Of a stretch of DNA of 64,000 bases, positions 1 through 8,680 are shown piece by piece. Position 1 is the first letter of the stretch. Each line of letters starts with the position of its first letter. A program made the translations under genes and the position numbers. This DNA comes from Pseudomonas lalucatii. GTDB taxonomy: Bacteria; Pseudomonadota; Gammaproteobacteria; Pseudomonadales; Pseudomonadaceae. The notes under the pieces were generated by a model that worked only from the letters and a program-made list of their open reading frames with translations, had not been told where the DNA came from and made no database searches. The DNA lies in NCBI RefSeq assembly GCF_018398425.1, contig NZ_JADPMV010000001.1, positions 1,364,001 to 1,428,000 on the forward strand, in the 5' to 3' direction.

Positions 1-2
1 GC

Positions 3-314
3 TGCTATACCGGCCAGGAGATCGTCGCGCGCATGCAGTACCTGGGCAAGCTCAAGCGCCGCCTGTACCGCCTGGCCCTGGATGACCGGCAACTGCCGGA
101 GCCAGCGGTCGAGCTATTCTCCCCCGTACACGGCTCGGGGGTGGGCGAAGTGGTCCTGGCCGCCCGGAGCGGCGAAGGCATCGAGTTGCTCGCCGTGCTG
201 CAGGAGGACGCCATAAAGGACGGGCGCATCCACCTGGGGGCCCCGGAAGGCCCGCCACTGCACCTGCTCGACCTGCCCTATAGCCTGGACGCCGACCGCG
301 AAATCCAGCGCTGA
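3..314 (+). CDS. ygfZ: YgfZ folate-binding protein, C-terminal part (start outside window)
   Basis: The open frame enters from the left edge and ends at TGA 312-314. Its first visible residues read CYTGQE, which matches the conserved K-G-C-Y-x-G-Q-E signature of the YgfZ/GcvT-like family, and are followed by IVARMQYLGK and the usual C-terminal barrel. YgfZ is a tetrahydrofolate-binding cytoplasmic protein that supports repair or assembly of certain Fe-S enzymes. Only about the last 103 residues are in the window, so the N-terminal folate domain cannot be judged. The HDOD gene starts 38 bases downstream and may be co-transcribed. The assignment rests on the signature motif and position; a GcvT-type aminomethyltransferase is the only likely alternative. 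Confidence 0.85.
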   Translation, partial: CYTGQEIVARMQYLGKLKRRLYRLALDDRQLPEPAVELFSPVHGSGVGEVVLAARSGEGIELLAVLQEDAIKDGRIHLGAPEGPPLHLLDLPYSLDADREIQR

Positions 315-352
315 ACCCCTTCCACGCCATCCGACTGCGAAGAGAACCGCGC

Positions 353-1189
353 ATGAGCAAGCTCGCCGAGAAAGTCCAAGAAGAACTGCTGCAGGCCATC
401 GACAACGATGAACTGGTGCTGCCCACCCTGCCGGAAGTCGCCCTGAAGGTGCGCGAAGCCGCCGAAGACCCGAACATCGGTATTCCGGAGCTGAGCAAGG
501 TGATCGGCAACGACGCGGCGTTGACCGCGCGCATCATCAAGGTGGTCAACAGCCCGCTGCTGCGCACCCACAGGGAAATCACCGACCTGCAGATGGCGGT
601 GGGCCGCCTGGGCATCAACTACACCAGCAACCTGGCCACCGGCCTGGCCATGGAGCAGATGTTCCAGGCCACCAGCGACGTGGTCGACCGCAAGATGCGC
701 GAGGTGTGGAACAAGAGCACCGAGATCGCCGGCATCTGCCACGTGCTGTGCCGCCACTACACCCGCCTGATGCCGGACCAGGCGACCCTCGCCGGCCTGG
801 TGCACCAGATCGGCGTACTGCCGATCCTCACCTACGCCGAGGACCACAGCGAACTGCTGGCCGACTCGATCAGCCTCAACCATGTGATCGAAAAGATCCA
901 TCCGATCATCGGCGACCGGATCCTGCGCGCCTGGGAATTCCCCGAACTGATCGCCATGGTGCCCAGCCAGCACCTGAACTTCGGCCGCGACAGCGCCAAG
1001 GCCGACTACGTCGACATCGTCCAGGTCGCCACCCTGCAGAGCTACCTGGGCAGCCAGCACCCCTATACCCAGCTGGACTGGGGGCAGATCCCGGCATTCG
1101 CCAAGCTCGGCCTCGACCCGAACGTCGACATGCAGGAGGACGAGGACCTCTCCGCCGCCATGGACGCGGCCATGAGCATGCTGCAGTGA
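353..1189 (+). CDS. HDOD domain signalling protein
   Basis: The product is a 278-residue soluble protein without signal peptide. The segment from about residue 20 to 215 has the HDOD pattern (LPTLPEVALKVREAAEDPN, then VIGNDAALTARIIKVVNSP and a later LVHQIG motif), a degenerate relative of HD phosphohydrolases. HDOD proteins are usually non-catalytic scaffolds in bacterial signalling, and partners and function vary. The protein is essentially one HDOD domain with a short acidic tail; no GGDEF, EAL or receiver domain is attached. ATG 353 is the first start after ygfZ. The family call is firm; the cellular role is unknown. Confidence 0.85.
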   Translation: MSKLAEKVQEELLQAIDNDELVLPTLPEVALKVREAAEDPNIGIPELSKVIGNDAALTARIIKVVNSPLLRTHREITDLQMAVGRLGINYTSNLATGLAMEQMFQATSDVVDRKMREVWNKSTEIAGICHVLCRHYTRLMPDQATLAGLVHQIGVLPILTYAEDHSELLADSISLNHVIEKIHPIIGDRILRAWEFPELIAMVPSQHLNFGRDSAKADYVDIVQVATLQSYLGSQHPYTQLDWGQIPAFAKLGLDPNVDMQEDEDLSAAMDAAMSMLQ

Positions 1190-1255
1190 GATGAAGGCGG
1201 CGTGGCGCGCTATCGGCCACCAGACTTGGAGTCACTCGGTTAAGGAATCGACCAT

Positions 1256-2014
1256 ATGCGCGTTGTGGTGCTGCTGCTCTCCTTGCTCCTGGGCACCGGC
1301 GTGGTCGCGGCACAGCCGCTACGCCTGACCAGCGGCGAGTGGCCGCCTTTCCACGGCACGGAGCTGCCACAGCAAGGCGTCGCCTCGCAGATCGTCACGG
1401 AGGCCTTCGCCCTCGAAGGCATCGAGGTGCAGTGGGAGTTCCTGCCCTGGGCACGCGCCATGCAACTGGCCAGCCAGGGGCGGCGCGCCGGCACCGGGCT
1501 GTGGCGCCGCAACGCCGAGCGCGAGCGCCTGTTTTACATAAGCGACCCGGTGCTTGAGACCCAGACCCATCTCTTTCATCGCAAGTCCGTCGAGCTCACC
1601 TGGCAGACCCTGCTCGACCTCCAAGGCCTGCGGATCGGCGCCACCCGCGGCTATTATTACGGCGAGGCCTTCGAACGGGCCGAACTGAGCGGGCAACTGA
1701 ATGTCCAGCGCATCATCAGCGACGAAGTGGCTCTGCGCCAATTGCTGGCGGGGAGAATTGATCTGTTTCCCCTCGCCAGAACGGTCGCCTCGAGCCTGCT
1801 GGCCCAACGCTTCACGAGCGCCGAACGGCTGCAGCTGAGCTTCCATCCCCGGCCGCTGAGCAGCCACAGCCTGCATCTACTGCTGTCGCGCCGGATCGCC
1901 GCTAACGCCGAGTTGATGGCGCGCTTCAACAACGGCCTGGCGCGCCTGCACGAGAGCGGCAAGGTAGCCCAGTGGCTGCTGGACGCCCAGCAGCCACTGG
2001 GCCTGACTCCCTAG
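1256..2014 (+). CDS. Periplasmic solute-binding protein, family 3 type
   Basis: The product has 252 residues with a clear signal peptide (about residues 1-19, hydrophobic core VVLLLSLLLGTGVVA, cleavage near AQP). The mature part looks like the SBP_bac_3 (amino-acid type) fold: an early LTSGEWPPFHG segment, a central GLRIGATRGYYYGE hinge region and a LLAGRIDLFPL segment. There are no permease or ATPase genes next to it, so it is probably an orphan binding protein of the kind common in Pseudomonas, possibly a sensor partner rather than a transporter part. The ligand is unknown. Its stop lies immediately before the convergent tctE stop. Confidence 0.75.
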   Translation: MRVVVLLLSLLLGTGVVAAQPLRLTSGEWPPFHGTELPQQGVASQIVTEAFALEGIEVQWEFLPWARAMQLASQGRRAGTGLWRRNAERERLFYISDPVLETQTHLFHRKSVELTWQTLLDLQGLRIGATRGYYYGEAFERAELSGQLNVQRIISDEVALRQLLAGRIDLFPLARTVASSLLAQRFTSAERLQLSFHPRPLSSHSLHLLLSRRIAANAELMARFNNGLARLHESGKVAQWLLDAQQPLGLTP

Positions 2015-2015
2015 C

Positions 2016-3407
2016 TCAACTCGCCTCCTGGGCAAACTCCACCCTTACCAGGAGACCGTGCGGCTGCGCCTGGTGCAGGCTGATCCTGGCCTGGTGGGCC
2101 CGGCAGATCTCGCCGACTATGGCCAGTCCGAGGCCGGCACCGCCGCCCTGGGCACCGCGCCGGTAGAAACGCTGGAAGACCTTGTCGTGCTCCTCGACGG
2201 GAATCCCGGGCCCGTCGTCCTCCACCTCCAGCACGCCGGGCGCCAGCACCCGCAGGGTCACGCTGCCGCCAGCCGGGGTATGGGCCAGGGCATTGTCGAC
2301 CAGATTGCACAGCAGCTCGCTGAGCAGGCTCGGCTCGCCCAGCAGCCACACCGGCACCTCGGCCTCCAGGGCCAGGGCGATGCCGCGGGCATGGGCCAGG
2401 GGCGCCAGGGCCAGGCCCAGTTCGCGCGCCAGCTGGCCGAGGTCCAGGCGCTGCGCGCCGCCCTCGGCGATCGCCCGGGCGCCGCTCTCGATGCGCGCCA
2501 GGGAGAGCAACTGGTTGGCCAGCTGGGTCAGGCGCTCGGTGTTCTGCGCGGCCTCTTCCAGGGTGCCGCGCCATTCCTGCGGCTGCTGCGCGCGCAGGCC
2601 CAGCTCGACCCGCGCCTTGAGCGCCGCCAAGGGCGTGCGCAACTCGTGGGCGGCCTCGGCGATGAACTGCGACTGGCGCTCGAACAGACCGCGCAGGCGC
2701 TCGTTGAACTGGTTCAGGGCGCTCACCAGCGGACGCAGCTCCCGCGGCAACGCGTCGTCGGGCAAGGGTCGCAGGTCATCGCTGCTGCGCTCGGCCACCG
2801 CGCGGCGCAGGCTCTCCAGCGGGCGCAACGCGGCGCTCACCGCCAGCCACACCAGCAGCAGCGCACTGAGCGACAGCGCGCCCATGCGCCACAGAGTGCC
2901 GAGCAGCAGCTCCCGGGCCATGCGCTCGCGGGCGCCCTGGGTCTCGGCCACGCGGATCTCGGCGATGCCGTTGAGCTGCGGTTCGCTGACCGGCTGCAAC
3001 AGGCTGACCAGGCGCACGCCCTGATCGCGAAACTGGCCGTCGTAGAAGCGCGCCAGGGCCGGGTAGTCATCGGTGCGGCGGGTGCCCGAGGGCGGTGCAG
3101 GCAGGCCCTGGTAACCGGAGATCAGCGCGCCGCCCGGGTCCAGCACCTGGTAGTAGATGCGCCCGGCGCTGTCGTAGGCGAAGGTGTCCAGGGCCACATA
3201 GGGCACGTTGGCCTTGAGCCGGCCGTCATCGCTGTACAGGCCGTCGGCGATGGCTCGCGCCGAGGCCAGCAGGGTCCGGTCGTAGGCGGTATCGGCGGCG
3301 CTCCTCGCGCTCCAGTAGGCGCTCAGGCTGCTGAGCAGCAGGATCAGCGCCAGCAGCAGCGCCAGACGGCGCAGCAGCCGCCCGCGCAAGCTGGCCGGCT
3401 CAGTCAC
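2016..3407 (-). CDS. tctE: Sensor histidine kinase TctE
   Basis: This membrane histidine kinase of 463 residues senses tricarboxylates and pairs with the response regulator encoded just upstream. A TM segment (LALLLALILLLSSLSAYW) and a periplasmic 2CSK_N-like domain (YDRTLLASARAIADGL... QGLPAPP) precede a second TM and HAMP-like region. The H-box is EAAHELRTPLAALKARVE, the N-box LLCNLVDNALAHTP, and the G-boxes EVEDDGPGIP and GAGLGLAIVGE. The start chosen is GTG 3407, with GGAGG 6 bases before it; the longer frame would run into tctD. The gap to tctD is only 16 bases, so the two form an operon. Substrate assignment comes from the adjacent opdH-tctCBA genes. Confidence 0.85.
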   Translation of the reverse strand: MTEPASLRGRLLRRLALLLALILLLSSLSAYWSARSAADTAYDRTLLASARAIADGLYSDDGRLKANVPYVALDTFAYDSAGRIYYQVLDPGGALISGYQGLPAPPSGTRRTDDYPALARFYDGQFRDQGVRLVSLLQPVSEPQLNGIAEIRVAETQGARERMARELLLGTLWRMGALSLSALLLVWLAVSAALRPLESLRRAVAERSSDDLRPLPDDALPRELRPLVSALNQFNERLRGLFERQSQFIAEAAHELRTPLAALKARVELGLRAQQPQEWRGTLEEAAQNTERLTQLANQLLSLARIESGARAIAEGGAQRLDLGQLARELGLALAPLAHARGIALALEAEVPVWLLGEPSLLSELLCNLVDNALAHTPAGGSVTLRVLAPGVLEVEDDGPGIPVEEHDKVFQRFYRRGAQGGGAGLGLAIVGEICRAHQARISLHQAQPHGLLVRVEFAQEAS

Positions 3408-3423
3408 CGCCGGCCTCCGGCCC

Positions 3424-4095
3424 TCAGCCACCGACAGCCTCCAACAAGTAACCCAGGCCGCGGAAGGTGACGATGCGCACGCCGCTGCCCTCGAGCTTCT
3501 TGCGCAGGCGGTGCACGTAGATCTCCATCGCATCGCTGCTGGCCTCCTCGTCCAGGCCGAACACCTGGGCCGCCAGCTGCTCCTTGCTCATCACCCGGCC
3601 GGGGCGGGCGATCATCGCCTCCAGCACCGCCTGCTCGCGGGAGGTCAGGCTCAGCGGCTCGCCGCGCAGGCTGAAGCGCCGGGTGCCGAGGTCGTAGAGC
3701 AGCTCGCCGCAACGCTGCTGCTGTTCGCCGCCAAGTACGCTGCGGCGCAGCAGGGCCTTGACCCGCGCCTCCAGCTCGCTCAGCTCGAAGGGCTTGGCCA
3801 GGTAGTCGTCGGCGCCCAGGTTGAGCCCGTGGACCCGGTCCTTGACCTCGCCGCGGGCGGTCAGCATCAGCACCGGCAGGGTCTGGCCACGGTCGCGCAA
3901 GCGCGCCAGCACCTCGAAGCCGTCCAGCCGCGGCAGACCGATATCGAGAACCGCCAGGGCGTAGTCCTCGCCGGCCAGGGCCAGGTCCGCGGCCACCCCG
4001 TCGTGCAGCAGATCCACCGTCCAGCCGGCCGCCTTCAGCGCCTGGGCCACGCTGGCAGCCAGCTGTGGATGGTCTTCGACCAGCAATATCCGCAC
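3424..4095 (-). CDS. tctD: Response regulator TctD (OmpR/PhoB type)
   Basis: The 223-residue product has a receiver domain (residues 1-115: RILLVEDHPQLA, phosphoacceptor in AVLDIGLPRLDG, lysine in DYLAKPF) and a winged-helix DNA-binding domain (LTSREQAVLEAM ... SSDAMEIYVHRLRKKL ... TFRGLGYLLEA). GTG 4095 is preferred over the upstream TTG because GGAGG lies 5 bases ahead and the protein then begins directly with the first receiver strand. TctD regulates tricarboxylate uptake genes; here it is divergent from opdH with about 240 bases between, which should hold the controlled promoter. An AT-poor intergenic region gives no obvious operator by eye. Confidence 0.87.
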   Translation of the reverse strand: MRILLVEDHPQLAASVAQALKAAGWTVDLLHDGVAADLALAGEDYALAVLDIGLPRLDGFEVLARLRDRGQTLPVLMLTARGEVKDRVHGLNLGADDYLAKPFELSELEARVKALLRRSVLGGEQQQRCGELLYDLGTRRFSLRGEPLSLTSREQAVLEAMIARPGRVMSKEQLAAQVFGLDEEASSDAMEIYVHRLRKKLEGSGVRIVTFRGLGYLLEAVGG

Positions 4096-4313
4096 CGCCA
4101 CCTCCAAACCGGCTCACTGCCGCTGCTCACCTCATCAGAGGGCGGAAGTGTACCCCTGCCGCCTCTGCCGTGAAGCACCGAACACCCCGCCGCGGACAAC
4201 CTGGGAAAACTTTCGGCCATGAAAGCTTGGCGAAAGCTTGAGTCTCTAGCATCGGCTTCAGGTGGCTCGACCCACCTGCCCAAACGGCCTGCACAGTGGT
4301 GTGCAGCCGCTAC

Positions 4314-4321
4314 AAAAATAA
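4314..4321 (+). promoter_or_regulatory. AAnAAnAA catabolite-control (Hfq/Crc) site in the opdH leader
   Basis: AAAAATAA fits the AAnAAnAA motif bound by Hfq with Crc on Pseudomonas mRNAs. It lies directly upstream of the opdH ribosome site (GGAGA 4326-4330), where binding would block translation. The tctC leader carries a second copy. Function is inferred. Confidence 0.5.
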
Positions 4322-4337
4322 TAGTGGAGACCACCGG

Positions 4338-5600
4338 ATGCCCAACGCATCACGCCAGGCATTGTCGCCTGCTCACCTGCTCAGCCTGGCCATCAGCACG
4401 GCCCTGCTCGCCCCTGCTGCACAGGCCGCCTTCATCGACGACAGCAGCGCCAGCCTGTCCACCACCAATATCTACCTGAACCGAGACTTCCGCGAAGGCG
4501 ACGGCCAGAACAAGCGCGAGGAGTGGGGCCAGGGCTTTATCCTCGGCATCAAGTCCGGTTACACCGAGGGCAGCGTCGGCTTCGGCCTCGACGCCCTGGG
4601 CATGCTCGGCGTCAAGCTGGATTCCAGTGCCAGCCGCACCGGCACCGGCCTGCTGCCGAAGCAGGACGACGGCGGGGCCCCGGACGAGTTCAGCCGCCTG
4701 GGCCTGACCGCCAAGGTCAAGGTATCCGCCACCGAGCTGCGCTACGGCACCCACGTGCCCGACCTGCCGGTGGTCAAGGCCAGCGACAGCCGCCTGCTGC
4801 CCCAGGTGTTCGAGGGCGGCCTGCTGACCTCCTCCGAGCTGAAGGGCCTGACCTTCACCGGCGGGCATCTGGACAAGGCCATCGACCGCGCCTCGAGCAA
4901 CTCCGAGGAGATGCTGCTCAACAACAGGAACAAGCGCTTCCCCGGCGGCGTGACGGCTGACCACCTGGACCTGCTCGGTCTCGACTACCAGTTCAACCAG
5001 AACCTCAAGGGCCGCTACTTCCATGCCGAGCTGGACGACATCTACCGGCAGAACTTCTTCAACCTGCTGGCCAGCTACCCCCTGGGCGGCGGCACCGCGG
5101 CCGCCGACCTGCGCCTGATGCTCAGCGACGACAGCGGCGCGGCCAAGGCCGGCGAAATCGACAACCGCGCACTGAACGGCGTGCTCAGCTACGCCCACAG
5201 CGGACACAAGCTGAGCCTGGCCTATCAGGACATGAGCGGCGACACCGGCTATGCCTACATCGAGGGCAGCGACCCCTACCTGGTCAACGACTCCGCCAAC
5301 GACTACGCCAACCCGGACGAAAAATCCTGGTCGGCCCGCTACGACTACAACTTCGCCGCCCTCGGCCTGCCCGGTCTGAACTTCGTCGCTCGCTATATCA
5401 AGGGCACTGACGCGCGAATCATCGGCAGCGACGCGCGCGGCAGCGAGTGGGAACACAACTTCGAGGTCAAGTACGTGGTGCAGAGCGGCCCGGCCAAGAA
5501 CCTCTACGTGCGCCTGCGTAACGCGAATTTCCGCTCCGACTTCGCCCGCGACTCCGACGAGTACCGCGTGGTCGTCGGCTACACCCTGCCGATCCTGTAA
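4338..5600 (+). CDS. opdH: OpdH-type outer membrane porin (OprD family)
   Basis: The product has 420 residues with a signal peptide ending near AAQA-AFIDD and then the OprD family start (SSASLSTTNIYLNRDFREG). Aromatic and glycine-rich alternating strands run throughout and the protein ends in a beta strand (YRVVVGYTLPIL), as outer membrane barrels do. OprD porins take up small anionic or basic nutrients; OpdH serves tricarboxylates such as cis-aconitate. The start is ATG 4338 with GGAGA 7 bases before; the longer frame from 4296 lacks a ribosome site. tctC follows after 29 bases, and tctDE is divergent upstream, so the substrate is inferred from context. Confidence 0.88.
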   Translation: MPNASRQALSPAHLLSLAISTALLAPAAQAAFIDDSSASLSTTNIYLNRDFREGDGQNKREEWGQGFILGIKSGYTEGSVGFGLDALGMLGVKLDSSASRTGTGLLPKQDDGGAPDEFSRLGLTAKVKVSATELRYGTHVPDLPVVKASDSRLLPQVFEGGLLTSSELKGLTFTGGHLDKAIDRASSNSEEMLLNNRNKRFPGGVTADHLDLLGLDYQFNQNLKGRYFHAELDDIYRQNFFNLLASYPLGGGTAAADLRLMLSDDSGAAKAGEIDNRALNGVLSYAHSGHKLSLAYQDMSGDTGYAYIEGSDPYLVNDSANDYANPDEKSWSARYDYNFAALGLPGLNFVARYIKGTDARIIGSDARGSEWEHNFEVKYVVQSGPAKNLYVRLRNANFRSDFARDSDEYRVVVGYTLPIL

Positions 5601-5605
5601 TCCAC

Positions 5606-5613
5606 AATAACAA
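5606..5613 (+). promoter_or_regulatory. AAnAAnAA catabolite-control (Hfq/Crc) site in the tctC leader
   Basis: AATAACAA matches AAnAAnAA exactly and lies 6 bases after the opdH stop, just ahead of the tctC ribosome site GAGAGG. Two such motifs at consecutive ribosome sites of one operon suggest that tricarboxylate uptake is subject to Crc-type repression by preferred carbon sources. Confidence 0.5.
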
Positions 5614-5629
5614 TCGAGAGGTAACGCCC

Positions 5630-6607
5630 ATGAAAACTGTCTTCAGCACACTGGCCCTGGCCACCGCCTGCCTGGCCTTCAGCGGCCAACTGCTGGCCGG
5701 CGAACCCAAGCGCCCCGAGTGCATCGCCCCGGCCAAGCCCGGCGGCGGCTTCGACCTGACCTGCAAGCTGGCCCAGAGCGGCCTCAAGGACGGCGGCCTG
5801 CTCAAGGCGCCGATGCGCGTCACCTACATGCCCGGCGGTGTCGGCGCGGTGGCCTACAACGCGGTGGTCGCCCAGCGCGCCGATGACCCGGGCACCATAG
5901 TCGCCTTCTCCAGCGGATCCTTGCTCAACCTGGCCCAGGGCAAGTTCGGCCGCTACGACGAGCACGCGGTGCGCTGGCTGGCCGCGGTCGGCACCGACTA
6001 CGGCGCCATCACCGTGCGCGCCGACTCGCCGTACCAGACCCTGAATGACCTGGTCGACGCCCTGAAGAAGGACCCGGCGAGCATCGTCTTCGGCGCCGGC
6101 GCGACCATCGGCGGCCAGGACTGGATGCAGACCGCGCTGATCGCCCGCGCCGCCGGCATCGACCCGAAGAACCTGCGCTACGTGGCCTTCGAGGGCGGCG
6201 GCGAGACCCTCACCGCCATGCTCGGCGGCCACGTGCAGGTGACCAGCAGCGGCCTCGGCGAAGTCACCCCGCAGCTGGCGGCGAACAAGGTGCGCATCCT
6301 CGCGGTGCTGGCCGACGAGCGCCTGCCGGGCAAGCTGGCCGCCATCCCCACCGCCAAGGAGCAGGGCTATGACATCAGCTGGCCGGTGATCCGCGGCTTC
6401 TACGTCGGCCCCGAGGTCAGCGACGAGCAGTACGGCTGGTGGAAGCAGCAGTTCGACGCGATGCTGGCCAGCGAGGACTTCGCCACGCTGCGCGAACAGC
6501 GCGACCTGCTGCCGCTGGCCATGACCGGCGACGAACTCAATGCCTTCGTGCTCAAGCAGGTCGAGGAGTACAAGGCGCTGGCCGGCGAGTTCGGCCTGGT
6601 TCAATAA
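5630..6607 (+). CDS. tctC: Tricarboxylate-binding protein TctC
   Basis: The 325-residue periplasmic binding protein belongs to the tripartite tricarboxylate transporter (TTT) family. It has a signal peptide (residues 1-23, ending LLAG) and the family's PAKPGGGFDLTCKLAQ loop, a MRVTYMPGGVGAVAYNAV segment and a C-terminal EEYKALAGEFGLVQ helix. It delivers citrate or related acids to TctAB in the inner membrane. It sits between the porin and the membrane subunits. A 119-base gap containing a palindromic repeat separates it from tctB, which may lower expression of the membrane subunits relative to the binding protein. Confidence 0.9.
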   Translation: MKTVFSTLALATACLAFSGQLLAGEPKRPECIAPAKPGGGFDLTCKLAQSGLKDGGLLKAPMRVTYMPGGVGAVAYNAVVAQRADDPGTIVAFSSGSLLNLAQGKFGRYDEHAVRWLAAVGTDYGAITVRADSPYQTLNDLVDALKKDPASIVFGAGATIGGQDWMQTALIARAAGIDPKNLRYVAFEGGGETLTAMLGGHVQVTSSGLGEVTPQLAANKVRILAVLADERLPGKLAAIPTAKEQGYDISWPVIRGFYVGPEVSDEQYGWWKQQFDAMLASEDFATLREQRDLLPLAMTGDELNAFVLKQVEEYKALAGEFGLVQ

Positions 6608-6625
6608 GCGGCCACGCCGCCATTC

Positions 6626-6701
6626 GTAGGATGGGTTGAGCATCGCGATACCCCTCGCGCCGCCCCGTTGATGGGTATCGCTGCGCTCGCCCCTTCCTAC
6701 G
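6626..6701 (+). repeat. Intergenic palindromic repeat between tctC and tctB
   Basis: The element is bounded by CGTAGGA (6626-6632) and its complement TCCTACG (6695-6701), with an inner inverted pair GCGATACCC / GGGTATCGC. It resembles the dispersed GTAGGATGGG-type repeats seen in many Pseudomonas genomes. It could form a long hairpin in the tct mRNA and act as a processing or stability element. Confidence 0.7.
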
Positions 6702-6726
6702 ACGCCACCTCTCAAGGTAATCCGCT

Positions 6727-7170
6727 ATGTATGTCCGCCTGTTTTCCGCGGTCTGGCTGCTGCTCTGCGCCGGACTCGCAGTTCTCGCCTGGGGCTTCCA
6801 GGCGCCCTTCTCCTACGACCCGGTCGGCCCGCGCGCCTACCCCCTGCTGCTGCTCGGTCTGATGGCCGCCGGCAGCCTGTGGCTGCTGTTCAAGCCCGGC
6901 GCCACGCAGCTCCGGCTGCACCTGCCCAGCGTCAAACGCACGCTGCTGTGCGTGCTGGCCCTGCTGGCCTATGCCCTGCTGTTCGAGGCCCTGGGCTTCG
7001 TCCTCAGCACCGCCCTGGCGACCTTCGCCCTGGGCCTGCTGTTCACCGGCCGCCTGCTGCCGTGCGCCATCAGCGGCCTGCTGATGGGCGTGCTGCTCTT
7101 TGGCCTGTTCGATCTAGTGCTGGACGTGCCGCTGCCGCTCGGCCTGTTCGCCGTCTTCGTGGAGAGCTGA
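6727..7170 (+). CDS. tctB: Tricarboxylate transporter small membrane subunit TctB
   Basis: This 147-residue integral membrane protein has four hydrophobic segments (about residues 5-25, 35-55, 75-105 and 115-140), matching the size and topology of the small TctB subunit. YDPVGPRAYPLLLLGLMA is typical of the family. It pairs with TctA in the inner membrane. The stop TGA is followed by tctA after one base, so the two are translationally linked. ATG 6727 has a weak ribosome site (AAGGTAA). Confidence 0.88.
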   Translation: MYVRLFSAVWLLLCAGLAVLAWGFQAPFSYDPVGPRAYPLLLLGLMAAGSLWLLFKPGATQLRLHLPSVKRTLLCVLALLAYALLFEALGFVLSTALATFALGLLFTGRLLPCAISGLLMGVLLFGLFDLVLDVPLPLGLFAVFVES

Positions 7171-7171
7171 G

Positions 7172-8680
7172 ATGGAAACGTTGCATTTCTTGAGCCAGGG
7201 CTTCGAGGTCGCCACCCGCCCGGACAACCTGCTGGTGGCGCTGTTCGGCGCCTTCGTCGGCACCGTGGTCGGCCTGCTGCCGGGCCTGGGCCCGATCAAC
7301 GGGGTGGCCCTGCTGCTGCCCCTGGCCTTCGCCTTCGGCCTGCCGCCGGAGACCGCGCTGATCCTGCTGGCCGCGGTGTACCTGGGCTGCGAGTACGGCG
7401 GGCGCATTTCCGCCATCCTGCTCAACGTGCCGGGCGACGCCGCGGCGGTGATGACCACCCTCGACGGCTACCCCCTGGCGCGCCAGGGCAAGGCCGGCAT
7501 CGCCCTGTCGCTGTCGGCGGTCAGCTCCTTCGTCGGCAGCATAGTCGCCACCTGCGGCGTGGTGCTGTTCGCCCCGCTGCTGGCCAAGTGGGCGGTGGCC
7601 TTCGGCCCGGCCGAATACTTCGTGCTGATGATCTTCGCCATCGCCTGCCTCGGCGGCATGGTCGGCGACAAGCCGGTCAAGACCCTGATGGCGGCGCTGA
7701 TCGGCCTGGCCCTGGCCACGGTCGGCGTCGACTCCACCACCGGGGTGTACCGCTTCACCTTCGGCAGCGTCAGCCTGTCCGACGGCATCCAGTTCATCAT
7801 CGTGGTGATCGGCTTCTTCAGCGTCAGCGAGATCCTGGTGATGCTGGAGAACACCCACGCCGGGCAGCAGGCGGTGAAGACCAGCGGCCGGCTGCTGTTC
7901 AACCTCAAGGAGTTCTGCGCCACCTTCTGGACCATGCTGCGCAGCGCCCTGGCCGGCTTCGTCATCGGCACCCTGCCCGGCGCCGGCGCGACCATCGCCA
8001 GCGCCATGACCTACATGACCGAGAAGCGTCTGGCCGGTGCCTCCGGCAAGTTCGGCGACGGCGACCTGCGCGGCCTGGCCGCCCCGGAGGCGGCCAACAA
8101 CGCCTCGGCCTGCGGCTCGCTGATCCCCATGCTGACCCTCGGCGTGCCGGGCTCGGGCACCACCGCGGTGATGATCGGCGCCCTGGCGCTGTACAACATC
8201 ACCCCAGGGCCGATGCTGTTCGAGCAGCAGCCGGACGTGGTCTGGGGGCTGATCGCCTCGCTGTTCATCGGCAACATCATCCTGCTGGTGATGAACATCC
8301 CGCTGATCGGCCTGTTCTCGCGCATGCTCAGCGTGCCGAACTGGATTCTGGTGCCGGCCATCACGGTGATCAGCATGGTCGGCGTGTACGCCGTGCACAG
8401 CACCACCTTCGACCTGCTGCTGATGATCGGCCTGGGCGTGTTCGGCTACCTGCTGCGCAAGCTGGACTTCCCGCTGTCGGCGGTGATCCTCGGCTTCGTC
8501 CTCGGCGAGCTGATGGAGGACAACCTGCGCCGCGCCCTGTCGATCTCCGCCGGCGAGCTGAGCATCCTCTGGTCCAGCCCGATCAGCCTGTGCCTGTGGG
8601 CGCTGGCCGCGCTGATGCTGGCCATGCCGGGCCTGCGCTGGATGCGCGGACGCACCCGCGCGCGCCTGGCCAATGCCTGA
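7172..8680 (+). CDS. tctA: Tricarboxylate transporter large membrane subunit TctA
   Basis: This 502-residue permease has about 12 membrane segments and the two internally repeated TctA signatures: GLLPGLGPINGVALLLPLAF near residue 35 and GTLPGAGATIASAMTYM near residue 270, each followed by a matching glycine- and proline-rich loop (NVPGDAAAVMTTLDGYPLARQGKAG; TLGVPGSGTTAVMIGALALY). It moves tricarboxylates with a cation gradient, using TctC as receptor. Its last 8 bases overlap the next gene, an AbrB-like protein, suggesting that protein is part of the transport operon. Confidence 0.92.
   Translation: METLHFLSQGFEVATRPDNLLVALFGAFVGTVVGLLPGLGPINGVALLLPLAFAFGLPPETALILLAAVYLGCEYGGRISAILLNVPGDAAAVMTTLDGYPLARQGKAGIALSLSAVSSFVGSIVATCGVVLFAPLLAKWAVAFGPAEYFVLMIFAIACLGGMVGDKPVKTLMAALIGLALATVGVDSTTGVYRFTFGSVSLSDGIQFIIVVIGFFSVSEILVMLENTHAGQQAVKTSGRLLFNLKEFCATFWTMLRSALAGFVIGTLPGAGATIASAMTYMTEKRLAGASGKFGDGDLRGLAAPEAANNASACGSLIPMLTLGVPGSGTTAVMIGALALYNITPGPMLFEQQPDVVWGLIASLFIGNIILLVMNIPLIGLFSRMLSVPNWILVPAITVISMVGVYAVHSTTFDLLLMIGLGVFGYLLRKLDFPLSAVILGFVLGELMEDNLRRALSISAGELSILWSSPISLCLWALAALMLAMPGLRWMRGRTRARLANA

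Noticed and set aside
3408..3533. Longer start of tctE inside tctD
   Set aside because: It would overlap the response regulator gene; GTG 3407 has a well-placed GGAGG and leads directly into the first membrane segment.
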